Origin: Mesostigma viride
Lineage: Eukaryota; Streptophyta; Mesostigmatophyceae; Mesostigmatales; Mesostigmataceae
Reading direction: 5' to 3'
Assembly (NCBI GenBank): GCA_009746045.1
Contig: RPFO01001111.1
Location: 41,672-105,671, forward strand
Length of the DNA: 64,000 nucleotides
In this document: one piece after another, positions 30,469 to 41,511 of the stretch
Layout: each line of letters begins with the position of its first letter
Numbering within the stretch: the stretch's first letter is position 1
The notes under the pieces: generated by a model
Seen by the model: only the letters and a program-made list of their open reading frames with translations
What the model was told of the DNA's origin: nothing
Databases searched by the model: none
Made by a program: the position numbers and the translations under genes

Positions 30469-33400
30469 TCACCACTGCCAGGACTTGCCAACTTCTCTAC
30501 GCGACAAAGTCTCCTTCCAATCAGACGGTCGCGCACCCTCCGACCCCGACCCCCAGCCCGAACCGTCCCCCTCCACCCCCCCGGTGCTATCCGTCCACGC
30601 CGCAGCCCCTTTCTCCAGCAAATCATCAAAGTCCCCTGCCCAAATGCCCCTCCTCTTCACCTCCTGCTTGTGCCCGCCACTTCGCTTGGCCCCCTGTCTT
30701 GCCTCCATCCCTGCATTGCTCCCTCCTGGACCTACCCAACTGGATGCACTTTGAGTGACCCCTCCGAAGCTAGCCGGATGCACATCCCACCCGCCCATGC
30801 TGCCATACGCGTCCTCCACCCAGTCCACCACGCTGGGCTTTGGGCCAACTTCCCTCCAGTCCCCCTCCACCATGCCTTCCCCTTGATGCCCCCCTACCGC
30901 GCTTCCAACCGCGGGATTGCCCGATGGCCCGATGTAAGGCCCACTATTAGACCTCAGCGGTGGAGACCGCAAGTCCGAAGACCCGATAAGTACCTTGCCT
31001 GGTGACCCAGTCAGGGACAAGGTTGAGGTGGCATTCAGCCCCAACAGCTCCAGCACCGAGCCCTTATGCTGCCCCCTTGCACGATCCAATGACTTGGACA
31101 AGATCGCGGCCTTGCGACGCCCCACCGCCGCCTCCGGCTGCAACGGCGTCGCGATATCCAGACTCTCCAGCGTCCCATTCCGCTCCAACGCCGCCGCGAG
31201 TGCCCTTGCCCCACGACCTTCCACCTGGTTTCCTGCTAATGCCAGCGATCGCAGCGTCCGATTCCTCACCAATGCCTTCGCGAGAAAAAGCACGCCCTCG
31301 TCGCCAAAGGAAGCATTCCGGGCCAGGTCTAGATGAACCAGGGACGCGTTCGCCGCCAGCATGTCGGCAATCGCCTCGACACCGGCGGCACCGATCGTGT
31401 TACCGGCGAGTGACAGGTGGCGCAGCGCGCGGTTGGTGGCGAGCGCGGTGGCTAGCTGGCGCGCCATGTCATCGCTAATCAGACAGTGCTCCAGGAACAA
31501 GGCGCGGAGACCCACGGCGTCACCGTTACTGCTGTCATCCTCGCCTCCTCTGTTCAAGCCCCCATATTCGTCCCCTCCGAACAAGCCACCCTCTTCAATG
31601 CCTACATGGAAACCGAAAGCACCTCTTGCAAGTGTCAATCCGTCAGCAACCATCGGGGAGGCCCCTGCCACGGAATTCCATGCTGGATAGCCCCCCATTA
31701 AATAGCCCCCCCTTGAATAGCCCGACGTTGAATAGTCCCCCGTTGAATTAGGCCCCGCCGCATCCCCCCTCCCCAAAAGCACAGGCATCCCTTGCGACAT
31801 GGGTCTGCCTTCACCCGCAACCCCTCCATCAGTTACATCATGGTCATCATAACCACTATAAATGTCATGGCCAAGACCCCTCACAGACTGATCCCTGGGG
31901 GAAGCCGCACGGGAACTCCCCAGTGATAATTCCTGCGCCCGCGACGCCCAGGGAGACGCCATGTGTGAATGCCTGGGGGATGGTTCCAGCATCTGCTGAG
32001 ACGCCGTTAACACCGCGTTAGGCGCCGGCGGTGGCAAACCCAAGAACCCCCTCTGTGGCGCAAGCGCAGGCTGCTGTATGAAGCCACCCTGCTGGAGCGA
32101 CACTGGTGGCGGCCCCGACCCCGCCGGCTGTTCCACCAACGCCGCTTCTAGCGCTCGTACGCCCTTCCCCCCTGGCCTGCTGCCCGACAAATCCAGCTCC
32201 GCCAGGTGGCGATTCATGAGCAGTGCTGACACCAGCTCGGAGAAGCCCAGGGATCCCACCTTGCAGCTGGCCAGGGACAGTCGTCGAAGCGCGCGATTGG
32301 TGAAGAGGGCCTCGGCGAGCGCCACGGCGCCATCGCAACGTATGGGGTTGCGGGATAATGCCAGCGAACGCAACGAGGTGTTGTGGGGGAGTGCGTCCGC
32401 GAGAGCGCCCGCGCCCCGGGGACCGATGTTGTTGCCAGAGAGTAGGAGGTGGGCGAGAGCGGAGCGCGCAACAAGTCCGGGCGCTGGGCTGGCATGACCT
32501 GAAACTGGTCCAGGCGCTTGGGTGGGTCCAAGCATACCCATGCCCACCGCCGTGCCCATCCCATGTTTCACATGCCCATGCCCGCCAATTGGCACCAAGT
32601 TTCCAGCCAGTCCAGCACCGCCTGCATGGCCATGCCCGCCACTGGATAGCGTGCCGTCAACTAGCCCGCGTGTGTCAGCATATTCATACCCCCCGTGGTC
32701 GGAGGGACCGGCCGCATGGTCGCGAGACGGGGCACCTGAATGGCCCTGACTGGCCCGCATGACCGCAGTGACGCGGTCCCAGTTCGACCGCTCCCGCGCG
32801 CGCCCAAACGCCCGAGCGCCCCGCGCACCCATCACCAGCCCCTGTCGCCACGCGTCCGCCGCTAAGGAGCCCGGAGGAGATGGCGACGCAAACGACCCAG
32901 AGTAGGAGAGGGCCGCGCCCCGGGCCCCTGCCAGGGCGTCCGCCAGGTGCTCCGCCCCGTCATCTCCCAGCAGGTTGTCGGAGAGGTCCAGGTAGGCCAG
33001 GGGGCGGGCCAGGGGATGGGAAAGCAGTTGCAAGTGGATGGGGGTGGGGGTGGCTGGGGTGATGGGCTGCAGGGCCTGGTGAGGCTGCTGTGGCGGTGGC
33101 GGGTGAGGGTGCGGATGGGCCATGCCACCCTTATCAAGGCGACGATGCAAACCTTGCCGATGGTCCGATCCTTGCATAACGTCCACCGGTGGCCCCTCCC
33201 CCAACCCTTGCGCTCGCTGCTGCCTGCTGAGCGCTTTCTGCGGGATGCCGGATGATGCTTGCTGCCGCAGGCTGGACCGCTGTTGCTGGATGCTGGATGC
33301 TTGCATCTGCAGACACCATCGCGCCTGCTGCTCCCCCTGCGTCCGTATGAGCGACTCCAGCGCACGAGCCCCCTCCGGCCCCACGCAGTTCCCTGCAAGG

Positions 33401-34920
33401 CCCAGCCCCTGTAACCCCAGCATGCGCGGCGCGTCTGCGATCGCCTCGGCCAGCATTACCACGCCGCGGTCCAGCAGGTCGTTCCTGTCGAGCTGGAGCG
33501 ATTGGAGGGGGGCGAGGGGGGTGCTCCCATTAGGCGCATGGGATGCACCCCTTAGAGGATTAAAACCAACAAATCCCGCCCCATCTGCCCCGTGGCCCCT
33601 TTCTAGCCCCTGACCCCTTTCTACTCCCTGAACACCTTCTGAGGTTAGTTTCCTGTGGGAGACTTGGGGTGTGTGCTCATTTAGAGGGGAAGGATGCACC
33701 GAAGGGGCCCCGGTAGACAGGGGTGATGCCTCGTCGGTTCCGTTTGAAGAACGAGAAGATGTTGAAGGGACATCAGACCGCAGATTAGGGATGCCAGTAG
33801 AACTCGGCTGCGCAACATCCCCCCCTCTGAAGGCATCGGGTTCTGTGATCCCACCCCAACGAGAGGAACCAGCAGAATCCGCTACCTTTGACAGGGGCGA
33901 TGCCGATGGTGGGTGCCATGCCTGCCGGGGGGATGACTGCAACTGGCCAGCAGAAAGGGATGCGTAGGTGCCAGCAGAAGGGTATGCTGACCCAGATGCC
34001 TCCGTGATCGTTCCCTTGTGTGTTGCCGGCATGTCCGCGGGACGACCGCGCGAGATCACGCGTGCCAGCAGCCGGCCACCACGTGTCGTGATCCCAGTGG
34101 ACCGGAGCGCCAGGTGGCGCAAGCTCGGGTGATCCAGAGCGGACGCCAGCATGGCCTCTGCGCCGCTGTCACCGAGCTGGTTGCCGTCCAGTGTCAAGGA
34201 CACGAGGCTCGGGCACTGGGAGAGGTGGGAGGCCAGCCGCCGGGCCTGCTCTCGGCCCATGCCCGTGCCAGCGAGGGTTAAGTCTTGCAGCTGAGCGTGG
34301 GGGTCGGCGTGCCGGCTGGCAGAGGAAAGTGCTTGGAGGAGGTCGACCAGTGCCGAGCCTCGCATGTCCTGGCAACTCAGGTTGAGAGAGGGCAGGGTGA
34401 GCGCGCCGGAGCCGAGCGCCCGGAACAAGGGGGACAACGCGGACGACGAGCGGAGGTGCGCATATGCGCTGGAGAAGACGGGGATGGTAGCCGTGCCGTG
34501 CAGGGTACCCAGGTTTAACCGGCGAAGGCGGAGCGCTGGTTTCTCCCCGAGCAACAGGGGCAGCAGCTCCGCAAACATGGCGTCTGATCCCATGAAGGTG
34601 ACATCCCAGCCGGCTTGGCGCGGCAGGTTGCCAGAATTGGGCCCGTTGGCCTGCCTTTTATCGATGGCAAGTAGCCTCCGAACGTCCGCCATAGTTGTCA
34701 GAGTAACCGGTTTTTCCCAAGGAGGCCTGCCCGCTGCTCCAAGAGATGCGTCGCCTTCAGGATAAAACGCGTGGTGGAGATTTCCAGTGTCCCTGAGCCA
34801 ACTGTAACAACGCCCTGCGTATAGGCGGACGTCGCCGGTGAGGCCCAACCGGCCCCGGGAATTCGAGATAGCCCGCAGCAGCCATGACGGTGCGCGCGTT
34901 ATTCTCATGGCTCCCTGCAT
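30469..34920 (-). CDS. Large LRR protein with ribonuclease-inhibitor-type repeats
   Basis: One uninterrupted frame of about 1,480 codons, start chosen at the ATG at 34920 (MQGAMRITRAPSW). Leucine-rich repeats of the RNI/NLRC3 type occur in at least five blocks: residues ~150-300 (LTLDGNQLGDSGAEAML), ~480-530 (LGLAGNCVGPEGARAL), ~650 (LDLSDNLLGDDGAEHL), ~830-930 (LALSRNPIRCDGAVAL) and ~1170-1290 (LSLAGNTIGAAGVEAI). Long low-complexity inserts rich in Gly, Ser, His and Pro separate them. No NACHT, TIR, kinase or membrane segment is seen. RNI-type LRRs form curved protein-binding surfaces, so a scaffold or regulatory role is likely but unspecific. Lack of introns is notable beside the intron-rich neighbour; some in-frame inserts could be unrecognised introns. 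Long open frames on the opposite strand are composition artefacts. Confidence 0.8.
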   Translation of the reverse strand: MQGAMRITRAPSWLLRAISNSRGRLGLTGDVRLYAGRCYSWLRDTGNLHHAFYPEGDASLGAAGRPPWEKPVTLTTMADVRRLLAIDKRQANGPNSGNLPRQAGWDVTFMGSDAMFAELLPLLLGEKPALRLRRLNLGTLHGTATIPVFSSAYAHLRSSSALSPLFRALGSGALTLPSLNLSCQDMRGSALVDLLQALSSASRHADPHAQLQDLTLAGTGMGREQARRLASHLSQCPSLVSLTLDGNQLGDSGAEAMLASALDHPSLRHLALRSTGITTRGGRLLARVISRGRPADMPATHKGTITEASGSAYPSAGTYASLSAGQLQSSPRQAWHPPSASPLSKVADSAGSSRWGGITEPDAFRGGDVAQPSSTGIPNLRSDVPSTSSRSSNGTDEASPLSTGAPSVHPSPLNEHTPQVSHRKLTSEGVQGVERGQGLERGHGADGAGFVGFNPLRGASHAPNGSTPLAPLQSLQLDRNDLLDRGVVMLAEAIADAPRMLGLQGLGLAGNCVGPEGARALESLIRTQGEQQARWCLQMQASSIQQQRSSLRQQASSGIPQKALSRQQRAQGLGEGPPVDVMQGSDHRQGLHRRLDKGGMAHPHPHPPPPQQPHQALQPITPATPTPIHLQLLSHPLARPLAYLDLSDNLLGDDGAEHLADALAGARGAALSYSGSFASPSPPGSLAADAWRQGLVMGARGARAFGRARERSNWDRVTAVMRASQGHSGAPSRDHAAGPSDHGGYEYADTRGLVDGTLSSGGHGHAGGAGLAGNLVPIGGHGHVKHGMGTAVGMGMLGPTQAPGPVSGHASPAPGLVARSALAHLLLSGNNIGPRGAGALADALPHNTSLRSLALSRNPIRCDGAVALAEALFTNRALRRLSLASCKVGSLGFSELVSALLMNRHLAELDLSGSRPGGKGVRALEAALVEQPAGSGPPPVSLQQGGFIQQPALAPQRGFLGLPPPAPNAVLTASQQMLEPSPRHSHMASPWASRAQELSLGSSRAASPRDQSVRGLGHDIYSGYDDHDVTDGGVAGEGRPMSQGMPVLLGRGDAAGPNSTGDYSTSGYSRGGYLMGGYPAWNSVAGASPMVADGLTLARGAFGFHVGIEEGGLFGGDEYGGLNRGGEDDSSNGDAVGLRALFLEHCLISDDMARQLATALATNRALRHLSLAGNTIGAAGVEAIADMLAANASLVHLDLARNASFGDEGVLFLAKALVRNRTLRSLALAGNQVEGRGARALAAALERNGTLESLDIATPLQPEAAVGRRKAAILSKSLDRARGQHKGSVLELLGLNATSTLSLTGSPGKVLIGSSDLRSPPLRSNSGPYIGPSGNPAVGSAVGGHQGEGMVEGDWREVGPKPSVVDWVEDAYGSMGGWDVHPASFGGVTQSASSWVGPGGSNAGMEARQGAKRSGGHKQEVKRRGIWAGDFDDLLEKGAAAWTDSTGGVEGDGSGWGSGSEGARPSDWKETLSRREVGKSWQW

Positions 34921-35571
34921 CCCGGTCGTATCCAAGCCGTGTGCTCTTCACGAGGGTGGATGCACACCGGACCCTCCAGCTCCGCATCCTTATGCGCGGT
35001 ACCAACACCAACGCATTAGCAAGCTAGAGGCTGCCGCTAAGCATGAACGGCTCGGTCTGAAAGCTAGCGCAGTTCTTATTGCTAGGTGTCAATTAAGCGC
35101 GACGCAGCGCGTTCGTCTAAGGAACAACCGGCACGACAGTTGCCATCCCATTATCACTTCCTGGCAATTAATTACTGTAGAAAATCCTTCATGGCAGAAC
35201 GTCGACATTTAGTTCTTCAAGGATGAACGCCCACAAGGCCACTGTGCGCGAGTCACAAAGCAAGTCAGGAATTCATCAGAGTCCACGAGATATCCATTCG
35301 GTTAATTCTGCCATCCCGTTCACGCGACCAAACGGGCGGCGCGCTGCCGCGTGTCCCCGCTAGGCTGCGAACGACGTGACACGCCATGCGCAATCTTGCA
35401 TACCAGTGGGCAGGGTATCTTATAACGCGGGGGTATCTTATAACGCGGGGGTATCTTACACGGGGGATGTGAAAGTGACAGGCACGTGGGATGTGAAAGA
35501 CCAGCCTGGCGACAACGTACCAGTTGTGGCCACGGATGATTCAAAAAGCTCCCTACAGCTTCTCTAGTTTC

Positions 35572-35715
35572 CTTAGCGAATCTCTGCAGCGTACGCATGA
35601 TGGCGACAGGTGCTTCCTCTTCAGCGCATGACAAATTTAGACGGCCGCTTTTGCCGTCCATGAAACCTAATTCTTCAAGCGTGTCTAGCATCACCGCACG
35701 AATTGACATGACCGA
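35572..35715 (-). other. Possible coding remnant
   Basis: A minus-strand frame with protein-like composition (MSIRAVMLDTLEELGFMDG, NLSCAEEEAPVAIMRTLQ) is embedded in a longer frame whose C-terminal part crosses a small tandem repeat. It may be an exon or a decayed gene. I do not recognise the family. Confidence 0.2.
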
Positions 35716-37689
35716 CCATGGAGGCCGCCGTGATGATGGCTGACAGCTCCTTCTCCGCACATGAAAGAACCGTTCAAAGCTACATCGACATGTCTCTGCT
35801 TCACCCAGCTCTTATTATGCGCCTGAAGTGGAATTTGCAAAAGCGTCACCTTCAACCGAAAAAGGTTGGTATGCGCAACGGTACCGATACGCTGTCAAGA
35901 GGTACAAGTGGAAGATTTGCTAGGCAGGCTAGCCGGGCAAGCGCGGTAGCACGTTGGCCGCAGGATACCCCCCAGCATTTTGCGGCCCAACGCCTACGTG
36001 ATATTGTTATAATCTTAGTACTAGGTACCCTCAACGGGCTCCGAGCTCGCTCCGTCACAGCTTGTCGAGGTCGTCAACTGCGCAGTAGTCGGTAGGTCAT
36101 CCAGAGTCTTGGCGATGCCCCGATGAAGCGCTCTTACTCCTATCTCGTTAAATACGTCCTGCCATACGGCAGTGGCACGCTGGTCGTGCTTGGTGGCTTG
36201 CATCCATGCCACGTATAGTTAATAAGTAATCCATGCAACACATAATTGCCACGTATGATTGATTCTCGATCTTCTTGTGTACAAACATCTTCCACGACAA
36301 AAACAGGAACGTTCGCCTAATCAATTCACCAGCACTGTTTCAACGATTGGTCGGTTTCACCCCAGGAACTCTGCCAACTCCTGAGAAACGGTGCATCCTT
36401 TGTCAATATCAAGGGCTCTCTCTCTGGTGGTGCTTAGGCGTTCCTGCAATGTAATAATGTCCCCAGTGTTGCCTCACCCCGCCTATTGCCATATATTACC
36501 CTCCTACAGTCCTACTACCAGGAGCTTGTATAACTTTCATTTCCGTCATGAACTGTCTAGTGGGCCATCATATGCTATTAGCTTATGAGGCACGATCGCC
36601 ACCGCCATGGCATGGCTTGAGCGCTAAACATGGCATAGCCTGCTCTTTCATGATGATGATGCCTTGCCCGGCCATGATGCGGCCACATGTCTTGGATGTT
36701 TTCCACTTGTCTGTGTGTGCTTGCGATTGCTCCATGCGCTGTTTCTCCAGGGACCCTCATCGCGATGTGAACCGTCCCTGTACCCATCCCTTCAACCAGC
36801 GGACCGAGTCTCAGCACAGACTCAGCACCTACTCACCAAGTCCCGGTATTGGTGGCTCCCTCCAGCGCTCCTCGTCGCGCCTTCCACTATCACCCTTTGC
36901 ACGCTGACAAGGAGGGAGCGAGGCGTGGAGGAAACGACGCCCCAACATGGGCCTCCTTGGGGTACGCACCGCAATTCAATCATTTCTGGGAGACATGGAG
37001 AGGAGGCTAGCTTCCAAGAGGGCTTGAGCTAGGACTCAGAAAGGCAACTTACTGGCCGAGACTGTTTTTCGAATGGCTAGTGACTAGTATACGGATAGTA
37101 AGCAAGCGCTCTAGCTTTTTAAAAGGTCCTTAGAACAAAGGCTGGGTAGTTTCTGCTAACCAGCAACACTACATCATCTGTGATCAAGTGGACATGGCCC
37201 CCCATCTGTGTGGGCTGCTGCGCTCTGTGTGGCCTGTACTGCCACACGTAGCCATGGACTTCCCCCATCCGGCTAGTCATGTGCTTGTTGCGGTTGTTTA
37301 CCTACCACACCGTTTGGCCGAAACCCTTGATAAAACTAAACCGTTTTTACCATGGTTGGTGGATCTATTTGGCTTCCTGTGTCCACCAGTACACAACGGT
37401 ATGAAAGTGCCAAAAACCTACCTTATAAGCCCTACATGGAGCAGATTAAGTCCAAACATGCTAGATATGTGCAGGCAGCATGTTTGGGACACCAATAGAA
37501 GGAATTGAACTTTCCAGATTTTTCTGACCTCGGTTGGTCTATTTTTGGCACATCTATTTTTAGCAAATTTTCAGGTTTTATAATAAACAAAGCCCGTGTA
37601 ACATGCAAATGAAGAGCTCCTGGCCTGGCTGCTTGCAAGGAGACTGATGCTCATGACTACCAACTGTGCACCAGGTCCCATGGTCATCT

Positions 37690-38395
37690 GACCCCATTTA
37701 GTGACAAACTGCCACCAAATGCTAGCAAAAACGCGTGTTTTTCACGTTTTTCACCACATAATGTTGCAGTTTCCATACAAGATGTGCCCAGCTGAGGCTG
37801 GATCTCTGCATGCATGCTTAACATCATTATTTTAGACATTGTGAAAAAATTCAGGTCCTTAACACTTCGTTTGGTGACATTTTGCTGACAAATGCTAGCA
37901 AAAACGCACGTTTTTCACCTTTTTCACCACCAGTCATTGCAGTTTCCATACAAGGTGTCAACAATTGAGGCTGGAAATTTGCAGGCAGACTTGAAATTGC
38001 TAGTTTAGCCAATGCACAAAAATCCAGGTCAACCAGGTGTCATTTGATAGCTGTTTGTCAGCAAATGTTACCAAAAGTGCGCGATTTTCGCCTTTTTCGC
38101 CACAGTTTATAGCAGTTTTCATAGAAGGTGTGAACAATTGAGACTGAAAATTTGCAAGCAGACTTAAAATCGCTAGTTTAGCCAATGCACAAAAATCCAG
38201 GTCAACCAGGTGTCATTTGATGGCAGTTTGTCAGCAAATGTTACCAAAATTGCGCGATTTTCGCCATTCTCACCACAACTCATTGCAGTTTTCATAGAAG
38301 GTGTGCTCAGTTGAGGCTGGAACTTTGCAGGCAGGCTTAAAATCGCTAGTTGAGACAATGCACAAAAATCCAGGTCAACCAGGTGTCATTTGGTT
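37690..38395. repeat. 173-175-bp tandem repeat, four copies
   Basis: Units start near 37692, 37867, 38041 and 38214. Each holds CAAATG(C/T)TA(G/C)CAAAA, TTTTTC(A/G)CC, GCAGTTT(C/T)CATA and CACAAAAATCCAGGTCAACC. The last two copies are most alike and the first is most diverged. The unit is close to nucleosome length. There is no coding frame. Confidence 0.93.
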
Positions 38396-40255
38396 GAGTA
38401 ATACATGCAATACATGTCAGTTTTGCTTCTAAGACGCTCACTGATTGAGTAAACCTCCTAAGTGAAATATGGTAAACTCCCATTTATATGGCTTGCTAAC
38501 TATAAAATCCTTTCATCTATTATGTAATATTTACGACTTTTGTGACATACAAATAAAAATTTGTTCATCTAAACATTGGCTGGACCCAGCTGGCTATATG
38601 CCCAAGTGGCCACGCTGAGGCGATTCCTATTGAGGGGCTTGCTGAAAATACCACTCGCAGCTGTCACAGGGTCTAGAAGGTCTATTCTACACCCACAGCA
38701 TGCAAAGTAGACCTAAACCCAACCTGGATATGCAGCAATGATCACGTACCAGCCATGAGGGTTGAAAGTCACTCGGCAGGCGGCATGGCGACGATGCGTT
38801 TGCGCACCATTGTTGTGGCGTCGCTAAGTGTAAGTAGTGGTATATCCCTTGACAAGGCCTGCCTGCCTGACCTTGTCACACCTCATCCCCCATTCCTCAA
38901 CATGCATACCTCATGCTCCTGCCTAGACTATCAGCCTGGGCCTGCCTTGCTGGCCACGCAGCTTCCATGTTGGACGTCCAACATGTTCTCAGCCAGCATG
39001 GTGGCATTAAGTAGCCACTGACAAATCCCCCCGTTGCTGCCTCAAGGTTTGCCCTAAGCAACTAAATAAACTTGGCCACTATCATACCTAGCATGAAGTG
39101 ACCACTGCACAATATCAGTCAGCTCCCTGGCCACAGGCGTACCACAGTCCACATTAACGCATGCTGCATGAGGCCAACTCTCCATATCCCTTTCTCGTTG
39201 TGGTCTTGCTCTTGCCCTTTCCCTTTCCCTTGCGCTTGCCAACTGTCAGTCATCCTTGTAGCTTGTGCCATGCTTCTCCCAGCCATCCTTGACTGTCTCC
39301 CAACTACTGCACTTCCTCAGCTAAACTGTCAAACTAGGTCGTGCCTCATCCCATCTCTCATTGCCGTAAGGACCCGAAGACTGGCTTGCATCTCAGCAAT
39401 GGTTCGTATGTGTGCCTGTCTTTCTGGGTGAGTGGCAGTGGCCTTGGAGTAAGAGGCGTTGAGCATGTGCATGTGTGTGTGGTTCTCTTGGCAATCGAAC
39501 CCTTGCACCGCTGGCATTGTGGATGTATGGCCATGCGCTCTGCCATAACGTCGCCAAAATTCTGCCAACATGCATAACAGGAAAATCAGGAGTTGCTGGT
39601 AGGCCACAAGAAATGAGAAACCAAGTTGCACATACCTTAGTATCTGAAGGGCAGGTTTTAGGTTTCTTCATTGGCGCTGGTGGCAGCGTGCGTAGTAACT
39701 GGCTCATTTACCCGTGCCCTTCGCCAGCACGCACAGCCTGAACTGCATGAACGCTGGCGTCCATGATGACGCCCTCGGCTCATCAGTCATGGTGTCACCA
39801 TGGGTGATGAAGGCAGCTTGGGTGCTGGCATGGAAGGCATCATGTGCACTAGGCCGCCATGTGGCCGCAGCACAGGTAGCAGACCTAGCCCAGCAATCGA
39901 CTCTCTCCCTGCTCTCATGGCATCACACCCGCTCCACAAACCATGATGAATAGTTTTCATGTACAGGCATGTCCTACACATGCGTCAGGGTAGATGCTTT
40001 GTTGATGCGTAAGAGGAATGGCGTGCACGTATGCAATGGGTTGGATGGACTCATCAAAGCACGCGCTGCTGTCAACCGTTAAAGGAGGCCACCCATAACT
40101 CTGGGGTTGCCATCAACATTCTTTCATTTCTTTGCCCCTGAAGGGTCAGCCATGCCATGCAAGAAAACTGCCCATATTTTGTACCACGCACAACCATATA
40201 TAACAAAGCAGCAGCTTTGTTATCCATAGCCTTGACTGCGTCGACATCAATGTTG

Positions 40256-41023
40256 TCATCGGCGGCAATGGCCAGCCAGCCGGCAATGGCTTGCACGCAA
40301 CCCAGCATGGCCTCTCCCTAACATCCGTGTGAAGAATTGCTTCTTGATATCCCTAGTCTCTAAACTGGTCTGTACATCGCTCGTGTGAGGTAACAGCTCG
40401 CCATCAAACCGTCGCTCGCTGAATGGCGCACTTCCCGTAAAATAGGAGTACGATGACACAAAGGGACTCCGGAGACGGGGAACTGTTACAACATTCATCC
40501 ACGAAAGGCAAGGGCTTCGTCAAGGAGTAAATTGGAACCTAGATATGAGAACGTACCGCTAGTCGACGACCATGACTCTCTTGCATTTGAGGTCTGTTTC
40601 GCACACCCCGCAGCAGAAATTCGTTGCGGCATGCACCTGCTGGCATGCAGGTTGTGCATGTCGGGAGGTTAATAACAACCCCGACGCCGTGGGCGTCGTT
40701 AGTGCCAAGAAATCCTGCATTCAACATGACGTTTGGGGCAAACGCGAATATATATGGATTATCGGTTTGCCAAGCCTGACGCAGCCTTGAAATTGGTCGG
40801 AAATATGCGGTAGCTCGGGAAAAAAAATTGCAGCGGTATTGAAAAAAGTCGTTCGGTCAAAGTCTTTAGAATTATAAAATGCGTCGTTTATGATCATAAA
40901 CTCGATCTTAGGGCGCACTTCATCGGGAAATTTTTTTGCTGCAGTCAGGTGGGGTCGAGAGAAAATCTGCGACCAAACAGGCACCCACCTGTGAATGACG
41001 CAATATGCTGTTCGATTCCGCAA
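40256..41023 (-). other. Possible minus-strand coding remnants
   Basis: Several protein-like minus-strand frames in succession (for example WVPVWSQIFSRPHLTAAKKF, FGTNDAHGVGVVINLP-like, SERRFDGELLPHTSDVQTS) lie in different frames. They could be exons of one gene or a decayed element. No family is recognised and no splice sites were confirmed. Confidence 0.22.
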
Positions 41024-41511
41024 ATTTTCTGCCGAAAAAAAAAATACTGGTGGACCAAATAACTCCTTAGGAGGATGAGCGTAAAATTTCAGCCTTGATA
41101 ATGCTTTTTTACGCGCTCAACATCGCCTGCCAGACCGCCATGCCTGTCGCCCGGAATTCGGTCACCGTCGTGCACGCGCACACCAAAATTTGCATTTGGC
41201 GCCACTTTTCGGGTACCGCTTACGAGGTCGGACTTTGGCGCGGTTCGTACCGTTGTGTACTAATACTGACAACGTGCATCGCGGTCGATGGGATGCGCAA
41301 AGCGGCCACAGGGCGGCTGCCTGCGGATGTGCACCATCAGTCATTCTGCCCATCCCCATCTTGCTTCTTGTTAATGACGGCAAGTGCTTGCCTTCTTCCC
41401 ATTCTGTCACGCGTCACCCATCACCTGCTCCGCATCGCCTGTCACCCATTTTCTCATCACCACCACCCACCACCCATCATCTCACCACCCGCCACCCATT
41501 ACCCTCTGCAG

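Larger units (their letters stand above)
34921..41511. other. Long region without a confident gene
   Basis: Sequence is AT-richer here. I find no exon chain. It holds a 173-bp tandem repeat (37690-38395), a short run of CTTATAACGCGGGGGTAT repeats (35418-35460), weak coding signals listed separately, and probably the promoter and 5' exons of the glycosyltransferase gene. Near 38,780-38,830 a short hydrophobic frame (MATMRLRTIVVASLS) is followed by a GTAAGT and might be a first exon, but nothing confirms it. Confidence 0.5.

Noticed and set aside
30466-34765. Several plus-strand ORFs opposite the LRR gene
   Set aside because: Shadow frames of a GC-rich coding region with no domain similarity.
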